64,000 bases of DNA, from positions 20,909 to 84,908 of the forward strand of contig DASXJR010000117.1 in NCBI GenBank assembly GCA_036497285.1, given 5' to 3'. Origin of the DNA: RYN-133 sp036497285. Lineage in GTDB: Bacteria > Actinomycetota > Actinomycetes > Mycobacteriales > Jatrophihabitantaceae. The stretch's first letter is position 1. Each line of letters opens with the position of its first letter. Shown here one piece after another: positions 44,218 through 53,723 of this stretch. The position numbers were made by a program, and so were the translations under genes. The notes beneath the pieces were generated by a model. It had not been told where the DNA came from, made no database searches, and saw nothing but the letters and a program-made list of their open reading frames with translations.

Positions 44218-45105
44218 TCAGGTGATGCGAGTGGCTTCCCAGCGTCGCTGCGCCGCCACGGCCGCCGCCCACAGCCGCTCGCGTGCCTCCGGGGGAGTCC
44301 CGTCAAGGCGCATGCCGAAGTCGTCTGCGAGCAGCTCGAACCAGGCCTGTCGGACGGTGACCGGCTCGGCGTTGAACGCGCCGTCCCCGATCCGGCTTCG
44401 CGCCAGGCCCCGGATCACGTCCACGCCGGTGGCGTCGCGGCGTTCGGCCATCGGGACCTGGACGAAGCCCGAGTCCGGCGAGGTCGACAGCAACGTGTGC
44501 TTGGTTTCGAAGTCGCTGCGCTGCGCGATCGCGTCCGTCCAGATCATGTGATCGAAGCCGCCCGCGGGATCGTGCTGCAGTTGCCAGCCGTCCTCGCCGA
44601 GCCGCTGCAGGGTCAGCCGAAACGGAGGTTGCGGGTACGCACCCGCCACGAGCGGCAGCGGGTCGTACAGCGCGTCGCCGAGGCCGTTGTCCACGTACCA
44701 GGTGCCGGCCGGATTCGTCTCGTCCGGCAACCCCGTGACGGTGAGGACAAGGTGGTTGCCCGCGGCGTCGGGATCGTGCTCGGGCGTGCCGTGCACCCCG
44801 CCGACATGGGCGCGCACGGCGTAGCCCAGCGAGTGCAGCAACAGCCCGAGCGCGCCGTTGAGGTGGAAGCAGTAGCCGCCGCGTCCGGTGTAGGCGACCC
44901 GGGCGGCCGACTCGGCCGGCGCGATGCCCCACCGCCCACCGGCCTGGATCCACAGCGTCTCGTAAGCAACCCGCTCGGCGTGGCGCTCGGCGACCCGCCG
45001 CAAAGCCTGCGCCGATGGCGGCTGCACATCCAGCGCCTCGACACCGAGCCGGGCCAGGTACGCGGACTGCACTGCGGGGTCCAGCGGTGGTAGCGACTCG
45101 AACAT
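44218..45105 (-). CDS. nat: Arylamine N-acetyltransferase
   Basis: A 295-residue NAT that transfers acetyl from acetyl-CoA to arylamines or hydrazines. The catalytic triad is complete: Cys79 in GRGGYCFHLN, His118 in AGNHLVLTV and Asp139 in TWYVDNGLGD. GGGAGGGTGAACG precedes the ATG. Convergent with the SARP regulator and divergent from the carboxylase gene. In mycobacteria NAT belongs to sterol catabolism operons, but no such genes are here. Confidence 0.93.
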   Translation of the reverse strand: MFESLPPLDPAVQSAYLARLGVEALDVQPPSAQALRRVAERHAERVAYETLWIQAGGRWGIAPAESAARVAYTGRGGYCFHLNGALGLLLHSLGYAVRAHVGGVHGTPEHDPDAAGNHLVLTVTGLPDETNPAGTWYVDNGLGDALYDPLPLVAGAYPQPPFRLTLQRLGEDGWQLQHDPAGGFDHMIWTDAIAQRSDFETKHTLLSTSPDSGFVQVPMAERRDATGVDVIRGLARSRIGDGAFNAEPVTVRQAWFELLADDFGMRLDGTPPEARERLWAAAVAAQRRWEATRIT

Positions 45106-45230
45106 CGTTCACCCTCCCTGGGCGCTCGGCGCGTGGTTGAACAGATGATGCCGCGCTACCGGCAAGACACGCGAGACACGATGACGGGGTGACTCGCCAG
45201 TAACGGTACGGACAGGGCAGGCTCAAGGGC

Positions 45231-48200
45231 ATGCAGTCGAGCAACGGAGCTTCGGAACGTCCCGCCATCCGGCGAATCGCCATCGTCAACCGCGGGGAGG
45301 CCGCCATGCGGCTCATCCATGCCGTGCGCGACCTGAATGCCGAGACCCGCCGTGCCGACCCGATCCGCACCATCGCGCTCTACTCGGACGCCGAACCCGC
45401 GGCCATGTTCGTCCGCGAGGCGGACCTCGCCTACCCGCTCGGCCCGGCCGCGGAGCGTCCGTACCTGAATCACGACCTGCTCGAGACCGCGCTGCTCGCG
45501 ACCGGCGCCGACGCGGTCTGGGTGGGCTGGGGCTTCGTCGCCGAAGACCCGAACTTCGCCGAGCTGTGCACCCGGCTCGGCATCACCTTCATCGGCCCGT
45601 CCGGCGAGGCGATGCGCAAGCTCGGCGACAAGGTCGGCTCGAAGCTGATCGCCGAACAGGTCGGCGTCCCCGTCGCGCCGTGGAGCCGCGGCTCGGTCGA
45701 CACGCTCGAGGCGGCCGTCGAGGCCGCCGGCTCGATCGGCTACCCGCTGATGCTCAAGGCGACGGCAGGCGGCGGCGGCCGCGGGATCCGGGTGATCAAC
45801 AGCGAGGACGAGCTGCGCGAGGCCTACCAGCGCACCCGCGACGAGGCCGGACGCGCGTTCGGCAACGACGTCGTGTTCCTCGAGCGGCTGGTCACCGGCG
45901 CGCGGCATGTCGAGGTGCAGGTGATCGCCGACAGTCACGGCACGGCGTGGGCGCTCGGTGTGCGCGACTGCTCGGTGCAGCGCCGCAACCAGAAGGTCAT
46001 CGAAGAGTCCGCCTCGCCGCTGCTGAGCCCCGAACAGACCGACGAGCTCAAGGCGTCGGCCGAGCGGCTCGCGCAGGCCGTCGGCTACTGCGGCGCCGGC
46101 ACCGTCGAATTCCTCTACCACCCGGACGAGAAGACCTTCGCCTTCCTCGAAGTGAACACCCGGCTGCAGGTCGAGCACCCGATCACCGAGATCACCACCG
46201 ACACCGACCTGGTCCGGCTGCAGCTCCACGTCGCCTCCGGGGGACGGCTCGAGGGGGCCAAGCCACCCGAGGTGGGCCACGCCGTCGAGGCACGGCTGAA
46301 CGCCGAGGACGCCGACCGGGATTTCGCGCCGTCGCCGGGACGGATCGAGCTGCTCGAACTGCCGAGCGGGCCAGGCATCCGGGTGGACACCGGGGTCAGC
46401 GAGGGCGACACGATCCCGGCCGACTTCGACTCCATGATCGCGAAGATCATCGCCACCGGACGCACCCGCGAGGAAGCCCTGGCGCGGCTGCGTCGCGCGG
46501 TCACCGAGACCGCCGTCGTCATCGAGGGCGGAGCGACGAACAAGAGCTTCATCCTCGACCTGCTCGACCAGCCCGAGGTGCTCGACGCCAGCGCGGACAC
46601 CGGCTGGATCGACCGGGTGCGCGCGCAGGGCCGGCTTGTCGCCGACCGGAACTCTGGCGTCGCGCTCGTCGTGGCGGGCATCGAGGCCTACGAGGACGAC
46701 GAGCAGGTCGAGATCACCCGGCTGCTCGAGACCGCGCGCGGGGGCCGTCCGCAGGTGCAGCACCGGGTCGCCCGTCCGGTCGACCTCAAGCTGCGCGGAC
46801 AGAGCTTCAAGGTGGGGGTGTCGCGCATCGGAGCGCAGCGGTTCCGCGTCACCGTCACGAACAATGGCAGCCGCAACGACGTGAACGCGACCGTTTACCG
46901 GCTGGGGACCCATCACGCCCGCGTCGTGGTGTCCGGGCGCACGTACCGTGTTCTGACCGCCACCCATGGACCCGTCCATTTCGTCGAGGTCGACGGCATC
47001 GCGCACCGGGTGAGCCGCGACGAAGGCGGCGTGCTGCGCTCGCCCGCGCCGGCGCTCGTCGTCGCGACCCCGGTCGCCGTCGGCGCCGAGGTCGCTGCGG
47101 GCGCGCCGGTGCTCGTGCTCGAGTCGATGAAGATGGAGACGCGGCTGAACGCGCCGTTCGCTGCGACGGTGCGCGAGCTGCACGTGTCGACCGGCAGTCA
47201 GGTCGAGACCGGCGCGCCGCTGATCCGACTGGAGCCGAAGGGCGAGGCGGCGGAGGCTGCGTCGACGGCGGAGGTTGAGCTCGAACTGCCCGAGCCGATC
47301 GACGAGCCCGACGGCGCGCTTGCCGATCTGAACGCGGTGCTGCTCGGCTACGACGTCGACCCGAGCGACGACGGTGCGACGCTGCAGCGCTACCTCTTGC
47401 ACCGTGACGCGGCGGCCGAACGCGGCGAGGACGTGCTGTGCGGCGAGATCGAGCTGCTCAGCGTGTTTGCCGATTTCTCCGAGCTGAGCCGCAACCGCCC
47501 CGCGGACGAGGAGGCTCGGACCGAACTACGCGTGCACAGCCCGCGCGAGTACTTCCACAGTTACCTGCAGAGCCTGGACATCGAGCGCAGCGCACTGCCC
47601 GAGCTGTTCACCACGAAGATCAAGAGCGTGCTCGCGCACTACGGAGTCACCGATCTCGAGCGCACACCCGACCTGGAAGGCGCGGTGTTCCGCATCTTCC
47701 TCGCCCAGCAACGCTCGGCGCCGGATCTGGCGATCGTCGCAGCCATCCTGCAGCGCTGGCACACCGAGCCGGCGCCCGACGACGACCGCGCCGTGCAGGT
47801 CCGTGAGCTGCTCGACCGGTTGGTTCTGGCCACCCAGTTGCGCTTCCCGGCCGTCGGTGATCTGGCCCGCAGCGTGCGGTTCCGCTGGTTCGACAAACCG
47901 GTCGTGGACCGCGAGCGCGCCGATGCGCTGGCCGGGGTTCCAACCGAGGTCGAGTACCTCGCCGCGCACCCGGATGCTCCCGATCGCGCCGAACGCATGG
48001 ACGCGCTCGCCGCGATCCCCGAGCGCATCGTCAGCTTCCTGAGCGAGCGGCTGCAGGACGGTGTGCCCGCGCACGAACCGTTGCTCGAGGTGCTGATCCG
48101 GCGGCACTACCGCGAGTACGCCCTCGAGGATCTGCGCTCGCTGCAGATCGACGGACCACCGATTACCGTCGCCGACTACGTGCTCGACGGCCGTCCGACC

Positions 48201-50729
48201 CATCTCGTGTCGAGCGAGGGCACCTTCGCCGAACTGGAAGAGACGAGTTCGCTCTGTCGGGCGATCAGTGCGCAGGTGACGGCCCGCGGACCTGAGCAGC
48301 AAGGCGTCGTGGATCTCTACCTCGCCTACCCGGACGCCCCGAGCGACCCGGACGAGTGCGCGGACGCGCTGCTGGCCAAGCTCGGCACGATCCCGTTCGC
48401 CCACGAAGTGCGCCGCGTGGCGGTCGGCATCTGCTGCAGCGGCAGCCCGGTTTCATACTTCACGTTCCGTCCGCGCGACGGCTCGTTGATCGAGGACGAC
48501 ATCGTGCGTGGTCTGCACCCGATGGTGGGTCGACGCCTGGACCTGTGGCGGCTGCGCGACTTCGACATCACCCGTCTCGACGCGCCCGAGGATGTGCTGC
48601 TGTACCACTGCATCGCGAAGGACAACGAGGCCGATCAGCGGCTCGTGGCACTGACGCAGGTGCGTGAACTCGCCGTCGTGCGTGACGAGGACGACCGGGT
48701 CAGTTCGCTGCCGCAGGTCGAGCGGGCGATCGCCAACTGCGTCGAGGGCATCCGCCGTGCGCGGGCGTTGCGCGCGACGCGGCAGGTGGCACTCGACATG
48801 AACCACGTGTGGGTGCACATCTGGCCGCCGATCGAGGCCGAACTCGATCAGTTGATCTCGTTGCGGCGCAACATCGCGCCGATCACGGCGGGCGCCGGGA
48901 TCGACGAGGTGCTCGCCCAGGGACGGGTCGCGATGCCCGGTGGCGACTTCGTGCCGGTGGCCGGGCGGTTCTACTACCAGCCCGGTGCCGGCGTTCAGTT
49001 CTCCGTCGGGCCGCCGCCGACCGATCGGCTCAAGCCGATGGACGACTACGCGCAGAAGGTGGTGCGTGCCCGGCGCCGCAACACCGTCTACCCGTACGAG
49101 ATCCACTCGGTGGTCGCGGGGGAGGGCGGATGGGTCGTCGAGTACGACCTCGACGACGCCGGCAGGCTCGTCTCGGTCGACCGACCGTACGGGCTGAACA
49201 AGGCAGGCATCATCGTCGGCGTCGTGACTACGCCGACCAAGTCGCACCCGGAGGGCATCACCCGGGTGCTGCTGAGCGGCGATCCGACGCGCTCGCTCGG
49301 CGCGCTGTCCGAAGCCGAGTGCGCGCGGGTGATTGCCGCGCTCGATCTGGCCGAGTCGATGCAGGTGCCCATCGAGTGGTACGCGTTGTCGGCCGGTGCG
49401 CGCATCGCGATGAACTCCGGCACCGAGAACATGGACTGGGTGGCCCGGGCGCTCAAGCGCATCGTCGAGTTCACCCAGGCAGGCGGCGAGATCAACATCG
49501 TGGTGGCCGGCATCAACGTCGGTGCACAGCCATACTGGAACGCCGAAGCCACGATGCTCATGCACACCAAGGGGATTCTCGTCATGACCCCGGACAGTGC
49601 GATGGTGCTGACCGGCAAGCAGTCGCTCGATTTCTCCGGTGGGGTGTCGGCCGAGGACAACTACGGCATCGGCGGCTACGACCGGGTGATGGGCCCCAAC
49701 GGTCAGGCCCAGTACTGGGCGCCGGACCTGAAGAGTGCCCGCGACGTCGTAATGGCGCACTACGAGCACGCCTACATCGCACCGGGTGAATCCGGGCCGC
49801 GGCGGGTGTCGACCTCCGACCCGTCCGACCGTGACATCACCACGATGCCGCACGACATCCCCGACAGCGAGTTCACCACGGTGGGCGACATCTTCTCGGC
49901 GGCGACCAACCCGGACCGTAAGAAGGCCTTCGACATCCGAACCGTGATGCGGGCTGTGGCCGACCAGGACCATGCGACGCTCGAGCGGTGGGCAGGCATG
50001 GCCGATGCCGACACCGCAGTGGTGTTCGACGCGCACCTCGGCGGCATTCCGGTGTGTCTGCTGGGAATCGAGTCGCGGACGGTGCCGCGCCGCGGCTTCC
50101 CGCCGACGGACGGTCCGGACACCTACACCGCCGGCACGTTGTTCCCGCGCTCGTCGAAGAAGACCGCGCGTGCGATCAATGCCGCCAGCGGGAACCGCCC
50201 GCTGGTCGTACTCGCGAACCTGTCCGGCTTCGACGGGTCGCCGGACTCGATGCGCAACCTGCAACTCGAGTACGGCGCCGAGATCGGACGGGCCGTGGTC
50301 AACTTCGACGGGCCGATCGTGTTCTGCGTGATCTCGCGCTACCACGGCGGCGCGTTCGTCGTGTTCTCCAAGGCGCTCAACCCGCAGATGACGGTGCTCG
50401 CCGTCGAAGGATCGTTCGCGTCGGTGATCGGCGGCGCGCCGGCTGCGGCGGTCGTGTTCGCCGCCGAAGTCGACACGCGCACCGACAGCGACTCGCGGGT
50501 GCGCGATCTGCAGCGGGCGCTGCGCTCGGCCGACGAGGCCGCGCGCGCACCGGTGGCGGCACAGCTGGCGGAGGTACGCGCGTCCGTCCGGGCGGAGAAA
50601 CTCGGCGAGGTCGCCACGGAGTTCGACCGCATCCACAGCATCCACCGCGCGGTGGAGGTCGGGTCGGTCGACGCGGTGATCAAGCCGCAGGAGCTGCGCG
50701 CGCGCATCATCGCCACGCTCGAGCGGTGA
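45231..50729 (+). CDS. Single-chain biotin-dependent acyl-CoA carboxylase (BC-BCCP-CT)
   Basis: An 1832-residue polypeptide joining all carboxylase parts, as in eukaryotic acetyl-CoA carboxylase. Biotin carboxylase comes first (IAIVNRGEAAMRLI; ATP loop KATAGGGGRGIRV; FLEVNTRLQVEHPITE), then the biotin carrier domain with Lys634 in VLESMKMET. A central region follows (residues about 690-1150) with HSPREYFHSYLQSLDIERSALPE, and then the carboxyltransferase (YDRVMGPNGQAQYWA, RRGFPPTDGPD, GGAPAAAVVFAAEVD). It should carboxylate an acyl-CoA; chain-length preference cannot be read. ATG start after CTCAAGGGC. The antisense frame is unusually open (see the hydrolase entry). Confidence 0.93.
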   Translation: MQSSNGASERPAIRRIAIVNRGEAAMRLIHAVRDLNAETRRADPIRTIALYSDAEPAAMFVREADLAYPLGPAAERPYLNHDLLETALLATGADAVWVGWGFVAEDPNFAELCTRLGITFIGPSGEAMRKLGDKVGSKLIAEQVGVPVAPWSRGSVDTLEAAVEAAGSIGYPLMLKATAGGGGRGIRVINSEDELREAYQRTRDEAGRAFGNDVVFLERLVTGARHVEVQVIADSHGTAWALGVRDCSVQRRNQKVIEESASPLLSPEQTDELKASAERLAQAVGYCGAGTVEFLYHPDEKTFAFLEVNTRLQVEHPITEITTDTDLVRLQLHVASGGRLEGAKPPEVGHAVEARLNAEDADRDFAPSPGRIELLELPSGPGIRVDTGVSEGDTIPADFDSMIAKIIATGRTREEALARLRRAVTETAVVIEGGATNKSFILDLLDQPEVLDASADTGWIDRVRAQGRLVADRNSGVALVVAGIEAYEDDEQVEITRLLETARGGRPQVQHRVARPVDLKLRGQSFKVGVSRIGAQRFRVTVTNNGSRNDVNATVYRLGTHHARVVVSGRTYRVLTATHGPVHFVEVDGIAHRVSRDEGGVLRSPAPALVVATPVAVGAEVAAGAPVLVLESMKMETRLNAPFAATVRELHVSTGSQVETGAPLIRLEPKGEAAEAASTAEVELELPEPIDEPDGALADLNAVLLGYDVDPSDDGATLQRYLLHRDAAAERGEDVLCGEIELLSVFADFSELSRNRPADEEARTELRVHSPREYFHSYLQSLDIERSALPELFTTKIKSVLAHYGVTDLERTPDLEGAVFRIFLAQQRSAPDLAIVAAILQRWHTEPAPDDDRAVQVRELLDRLVLATQLRFPAVGDLARSVRFRWFDKPVVDRERADALAGVPTEVEYLAAHPDAPDRAERMDALAAIPERIVSFLSERLQDGVPAHEPLLEVLIRRHYREYALEDLRSLQIDGPPITVADYVLDGRPTHLVSSEGTFAELEETSSLCRAISAQVTARGPEQQGVVDLYLAYPDAPSDPDECADALLAKLGTIPFAHEVRRVAVGICCSGSPVSYFTFRPRDGSLIEDDIVRGLHPMVGRRLDLWRLRDFDITRLDAPEDVLLYHCIAKDNEADQRLVALTQVRELAVVRDEDDRVSSLPQVERAIANCVEGIRRARALRATRQVALDMNHVWVHIWPPIEAELDQLISLRRNIAPITAGAGIDEVLAQGRVAMPGGDFVPVAGRFYYQPGAGVQFSVGPPPTDRLKPMDDYAQKVVRARRRNTVYPYEIHSVVAGEGGWVVEYDLDDAGRLVSVDRPYGLNKAGIIVGVVTTPTKSHPEGITRVLLSGDPTRSLGALSEAECARVIAALDLAESMQVPIEWYALSAGARIAMNSGTENMDWVARALKRIVEFTQAGGEINIVVAGINVGAQPYWNAEATMLMHTKGILVMTPDSAMVLTGKQSLDFSGGVSAEDNYGIGGYDRVMGPNGQAQYWAPDLKSARDVVMAHYEHAYIAPGESGPRRVSTSDPSDRDITTMPHDIPDSEFTTVGDIFSAATNPDRKKAFDIRTVMRAVADQDHATLERWAGMADADTAVVFDAHLGGIPVCLLGIESRTVPRRGFPPTDGPDTYTAGTLFPRSSKKTARAINAASGNRPLVVLANLSGFDGSPDSMRNLQLEYGAEIGRAVVNFDGPIVFCVISRYHGGAFVVFSKALNPQMTVLAVEGSFASVIGGAPAAAVVFAAEVDTRTDSDSRVRDLQRALRSADEAARAPVAAQLAEVRASVRAEKLGEVATEFDRIHSIHRAVEVGSVDAVIKPQELRARIIATLER

Positions 50730-51650
50730 GGACTCTCTGCGTGCCTCGACGTCGGCCGCGATGCCGCGTTCGGCGAGGCTGCGCTGCAGGTCGTCGGTCA
50801 GGAAGCACGTGGCTGCGTCGTCGGCGCGCAGCGTCGCGTCGAAGTGCGCGAGGGTGACGGCCCGGGCGAACGCATGTGCCTGTTCGGCGGGGCACAGCTC
50901 GGTGATCGGCCGCATCGCCGCCGGCATCCAGGCCGCATCACCGGTGAGTGTCATCGTGCGCATCGCCTCGTGTTCTTCGGCGATGTCGTCGACGAAGTGC
51001 ATGTGATCGGCGTTGTGCAATGTGCACATCGACGTGGCACCGGGCGTGCGCTCGAACACGTCACGCACGTGCACGGGCGGGATGGGCACGTCGTGCTCGG
51101 CGGCGACGAACAGCGTCGGGACGGCCCGCGTCGGGTAGAGCGGCGCGACGAGCACACCGGGCCGCGGCGCCGACGCACCGCCCGGAGTGATCGCTACGAC
51201 AGCGTCGATCCGCTCGTCCTCGTCGGCGAAGCGCAGCGCGGTCCAGCCGCCGAAGCTGTGGCCGACCATGCCGACCGTGGTCGGCTCCAACCTCGCGGAG
51301 GCGGTGTCGAGCAGAAGGCGCGCGTCCGGCACGCGATCGGCGACGATGCGGTCGACCCGTTCCTGCCGCTGCGTCGCGGTCTCGCCGGGCTGCGGTTGGC
51401 TCGGTGCGACGACTTCGCTGTGGTCGAGGGCGACAACGGCATAGCCGTGGCTTGCAAGATGACTACACAGGAAACCTGCTGATCGACGGTTGCCGCCGCT
51501 GTGGTGTGAGAAGCAGATCAGCGGGACGTCGACAACCGAGTCGGTTTGCCAGATCTCGACTGGGAAGGCGCGATCACGAACCTCGTCGTGCACGAGGACG
51601 GTGTGCGTCGAGACCGACCGCGGGCCGGCGCGGAACGGGTCGTAGGCCAC
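50730..51650 (-). CDS. Alpha/beta hydrolase (PAF-acetylhydrolase-like) without its own stop codon
   Basis: The recognised protein spans about 307 residues: DVPLICFSHHSGGNRRSAGFL, HGYAVVALDHSE, nucleophile GMVGHSFGGWTALRF, PTLFVAAEHDVPIP (acid) and a His in NADHMHFVDD. It ends near RSLAERGIAADVEARRE. No stop follows: the frame stays open through the whole carboxylase 3' half to a stop at 48453, giving a possible 1065-residue reading whose last 750 residues are antisense to the carboxylase. A one- or two-base shift would end it at 50707. I infer loss of the original stop or a frameshift. GTG start at 51650. Confidence 0.75.
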
Positions 51651-51699
51651 CCGGTCAGCATGCTGCGCGATGCCCGGGCGGGGCCAGGGTCGTTCGCGT

Positions 51700-52464
51700 T
51701 CAGCGCAAGTACGAGGCGCCGTTGGCGTCGATCACCGTGCCGCTGACCCATTCCGGCGCCGTCGTGGCGAGCCAGGCGACCACGGCGGCGATCTCGGGTG
51801 CGGTGGCCACCCGTCCGAACGGGCTTTGCGCCCGTACTGCGTCACCGTCCGGGCCGTCCAGCACCGCCCGGGCCATGTCGGTCTCGACGAAGCCGGGCGC
51901 CACCGCCGTGCACACGATCCCGTACGGTGCCAGCGCGACGGCCAGCGACTGGGTCATCGCGTGCAAACCTGCCTTGCTCGCCCCGTACGCCGGCGTGTTC
52001 GGCTCGCCGCGGTAGGCCCCCCGCGACCCCACTGCGATCAGGCGCGCACCGGCGGGCCCGGACGCGCGCCGGCGCAGGTGATCGACGACCTGCCAGGCGA
52101 GGTTCGCCGGGCCGAGCAGATTCACCGCGAGGGTGTCCTGCCAAGCGCGCTGCCAGGCGGCGTAGTCGACCTCGTCGATGCGGTGGGCTTCGAACAGACC
52201 GGCGTTGTTGACCAGCACGTCCACGTCGCCGAGCGCGGCCACGGTCTGTTCCACCACCCGTACACACTGTGCCGGATCGGACAGGTCGCCGGTCACCGCC
52301 ACGTGCCCGGCCCCGGGCAGCGCGGCCGCGATGGCGCTGGCTGCGTCGGTGTCCCGGCCGGCATGTACGGCCACGCGCAGCCCGGCACCGGCGAGGGTCG
52401 CAGCGATGGCGGCACCGATGCCGCGCGACCCACCTGTGACCAACGCGCACTTCACGAAACGCAC
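51700..52464 (-). CDS. SDR family oxidoreductase (FabG-like)
   Basis: About 254 residues. TGGSRGIG is the cofactor motif, VDVLVNNAGLFEAH the NNAG motif, and catalytic residues lie in IAVGSRGAYRG (Ser) and YGASK. APGFVETDMA and the closing VSGTVIDANGASYLR are typical of 3-oxoacyl reductase-like SDRs. Start is GTG 52464 or GTG 52455; the latter puts KCALVTGG directly at the N-terminus. It lies 49 bases upstream of the hydrolase on the same strand and is divergent from the NO synthase gene. Confidence 0.88.
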   Translation of the reverse strand: MRFVKCALVTGGSRGIGAAIAATLAGAGLRVAVHAGRDTDAASAIAAALPGAGHVAVTGDLSDPAQCVRVVEQTVAALGDVDVLVNNAGLFEAHRIDEVDYAAWQRAWQDTLAVNLLGPANLAWQVVDHLRRRASGPAGARLIAVGSRGAYRGEPNTPAYGASKAGLHAMTQSLAVALAPYGIVCTAVAPGFVETDMARAVLDGPDGDAVRAQSPFGRVATAPEIAAVVAWLATTAPEWVSGTVIDANGASYLR

Positions 52465-52561
52465 GGTACGCGGCGTCGCAGGTTGATTGGAGCAGTGTGC
52501 GGGGGGGTATACATGGATGCTGCATGCGGGAGCCGGTCCCGCAGCGCGGAGGTTCCCCCGT

Positions 52562-53722
52562 ATGACCTGCCCCCATTCGATGACGCCCCCGCCCTGGGTC
52601 GACGTCGATCCGGCCTCCCCCGGTGTGCCAGAGCCGGGTAGCGGGATCGACCTCGACGAAGCGCGTGAATTTCTCGAGACGGCCCACGCGGAGAATCCGC
52701 GCTGGGGTGACCTCGAAGCCCGCTGGGGACAGATCAAAGCCCAGGTCGCCGAGACCGGCAGCTACACGCAGACCTTCGAGGAACTGCAGCACGGAGCGCG
52801 GGTCGCCTGGCGCCAGTCGGTGCGCTGCATCGGGCGGGCGCGCTGGCAATCGCTCGTCGTGCGTGACGCGCGTGCGGTCACGTCCGTCGCCGGTATCGCC
52901 CGCGAGCTGGTCGAGCACCTGCGGTTCGCCGGCAACGAGGGCCGCATCCGCTCGACCATCACGGTCTTCCGTGCCGACGACGAGCGCGGCGCCTTCGCCC
53001 GCATTCACAACGACCAGCTGATCCGCTACGCCGGCTACCGCCGCGCGGGCGGCGCGCTGCTCGGCGACCCGCGCTACGTCCCATTCACCGCCGAGCTCGT
53101 CGCGCGCGGATGGGTGCCGCCACAGCCGCGGTCCGCGTTCGACGTGCTGCCTTGGCTGATCGAGACCCGGGACGAGAACGCGCGCCTGGTGCCGGTCCCG
53201 TCCGATGCAGTGCTCGAGGTGCCGATCAGCCATCCCGAGCTCTCCTGGTTCGCCTCGCTCGGGCTGCGCTGGCACGCCGTGCCTGCGATCAGCAACATGC
53301 GGCTGCGGATCGGCGGACTGAACTATTCGTGTGCGCCGTTCAACGGCTTCTACCTCGTCGACGAGATCGCCACCCGCAACTTCGGCGACACCGACCGCTA
53401 CGACGCCCTGCCGGTGGTCGCCGAGCAGATGGGCCTGGACACCTCGTCCCGCACGAACTTCTGGCAGATGCGGGCCGCGGTCGAGCTCAACACCGCGGTG
53501 CTGTACTCGTTCCGGGCGGCCGGGGTGCGGATCGAGGAGCCGATCAACGAGTCGACGCTGTTCCGCACCTTCGCCGAGCGCGAGGAGGCCCTGGGACGGG
53601 TCGTGCACGGTGACTGGTCGTGGCTCAACGGGCACCTGGGCGCGACCTTCGGTCCGGCCTGGCACCGGTACTACGCGGCGGGCGAGCCGAACCCGAACTT
53701 CTGGCTCGACGAGGACCGCTAG
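52562..53722 (+). CDS. nos: Bacterial nitric oxide synthase, oxygenase domain
   Basis: A 386-residue heme protein converting arginine to citrulline and nitric oxide. Evidence: heme-ligand Cys89 in WRQSVRCIGRARWQSLVVRD, LGLRWHAVPAISNMRLRIGGL, the substrate Glu268 in FNGFYLVDEIATRNFGD, and a closing DWSWLNGHLGATFGPAWHRYY. No reductase domain is attached, as in other bacterial NOS, so electrons come from elsewhere. Two differences from the usual family: NGFYL in place of NGWYM, and a loop NGHLG where VPPxS is normal near the pterin site. ATG 52562 lies nine bases after CGGAGG. Divergent from the SDR; convergent with nitronate monooxygenase one base away. Confidence 0.92.
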   Translation: MTCPHSMTPPPWVDVDPASPGVPEPGSGIDLDEAREFLETAHAENPRWGDLEARWGQIKAQVAETGSYTQTFEELQHGARVAWRQSVRCIGRARWQSLVVRDARAVTSVAGIARELVEHLRFAGNEGRIRSTITVFRADDERGAFARIHNDQLIRYAGYRRAGGALLGDPRYVPFTAELVARGWVPPQPRSAFDVLPWLIETRDENARLVPVPSDAVLEVPISHPELSWFASLGLRWHAVPAISNMRLRIGGLNYSCAPFNGFYLVDEIATRNFGDTDRYDALPVVAEQMGLDTSSRTNFWQMRAAVELNTAVLYSFRAAGVRIEEPINESTLFRTFAEREEALGRVVHGDWSWLNGHLGATFGPAWHRYYAAGEPNPNFWLDEDR

Positions 53723-53723
53723 C

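Noticed and set aside
45156..47402. 748-residue minus-strand frame opposite the carboxylase N-terminus
   Set aside because: Shadow of high-GC coding sequence; no domain and no matching homologous motif.
48453..50729. C-terminal 750 residues of the 1065-residue hydrolase frame as a real domain
   Set aside because: The sequence is purely antisense to conserved carboxylase codons and shows Arg/His/Asp/Val-rich composition typical of shadow frames.
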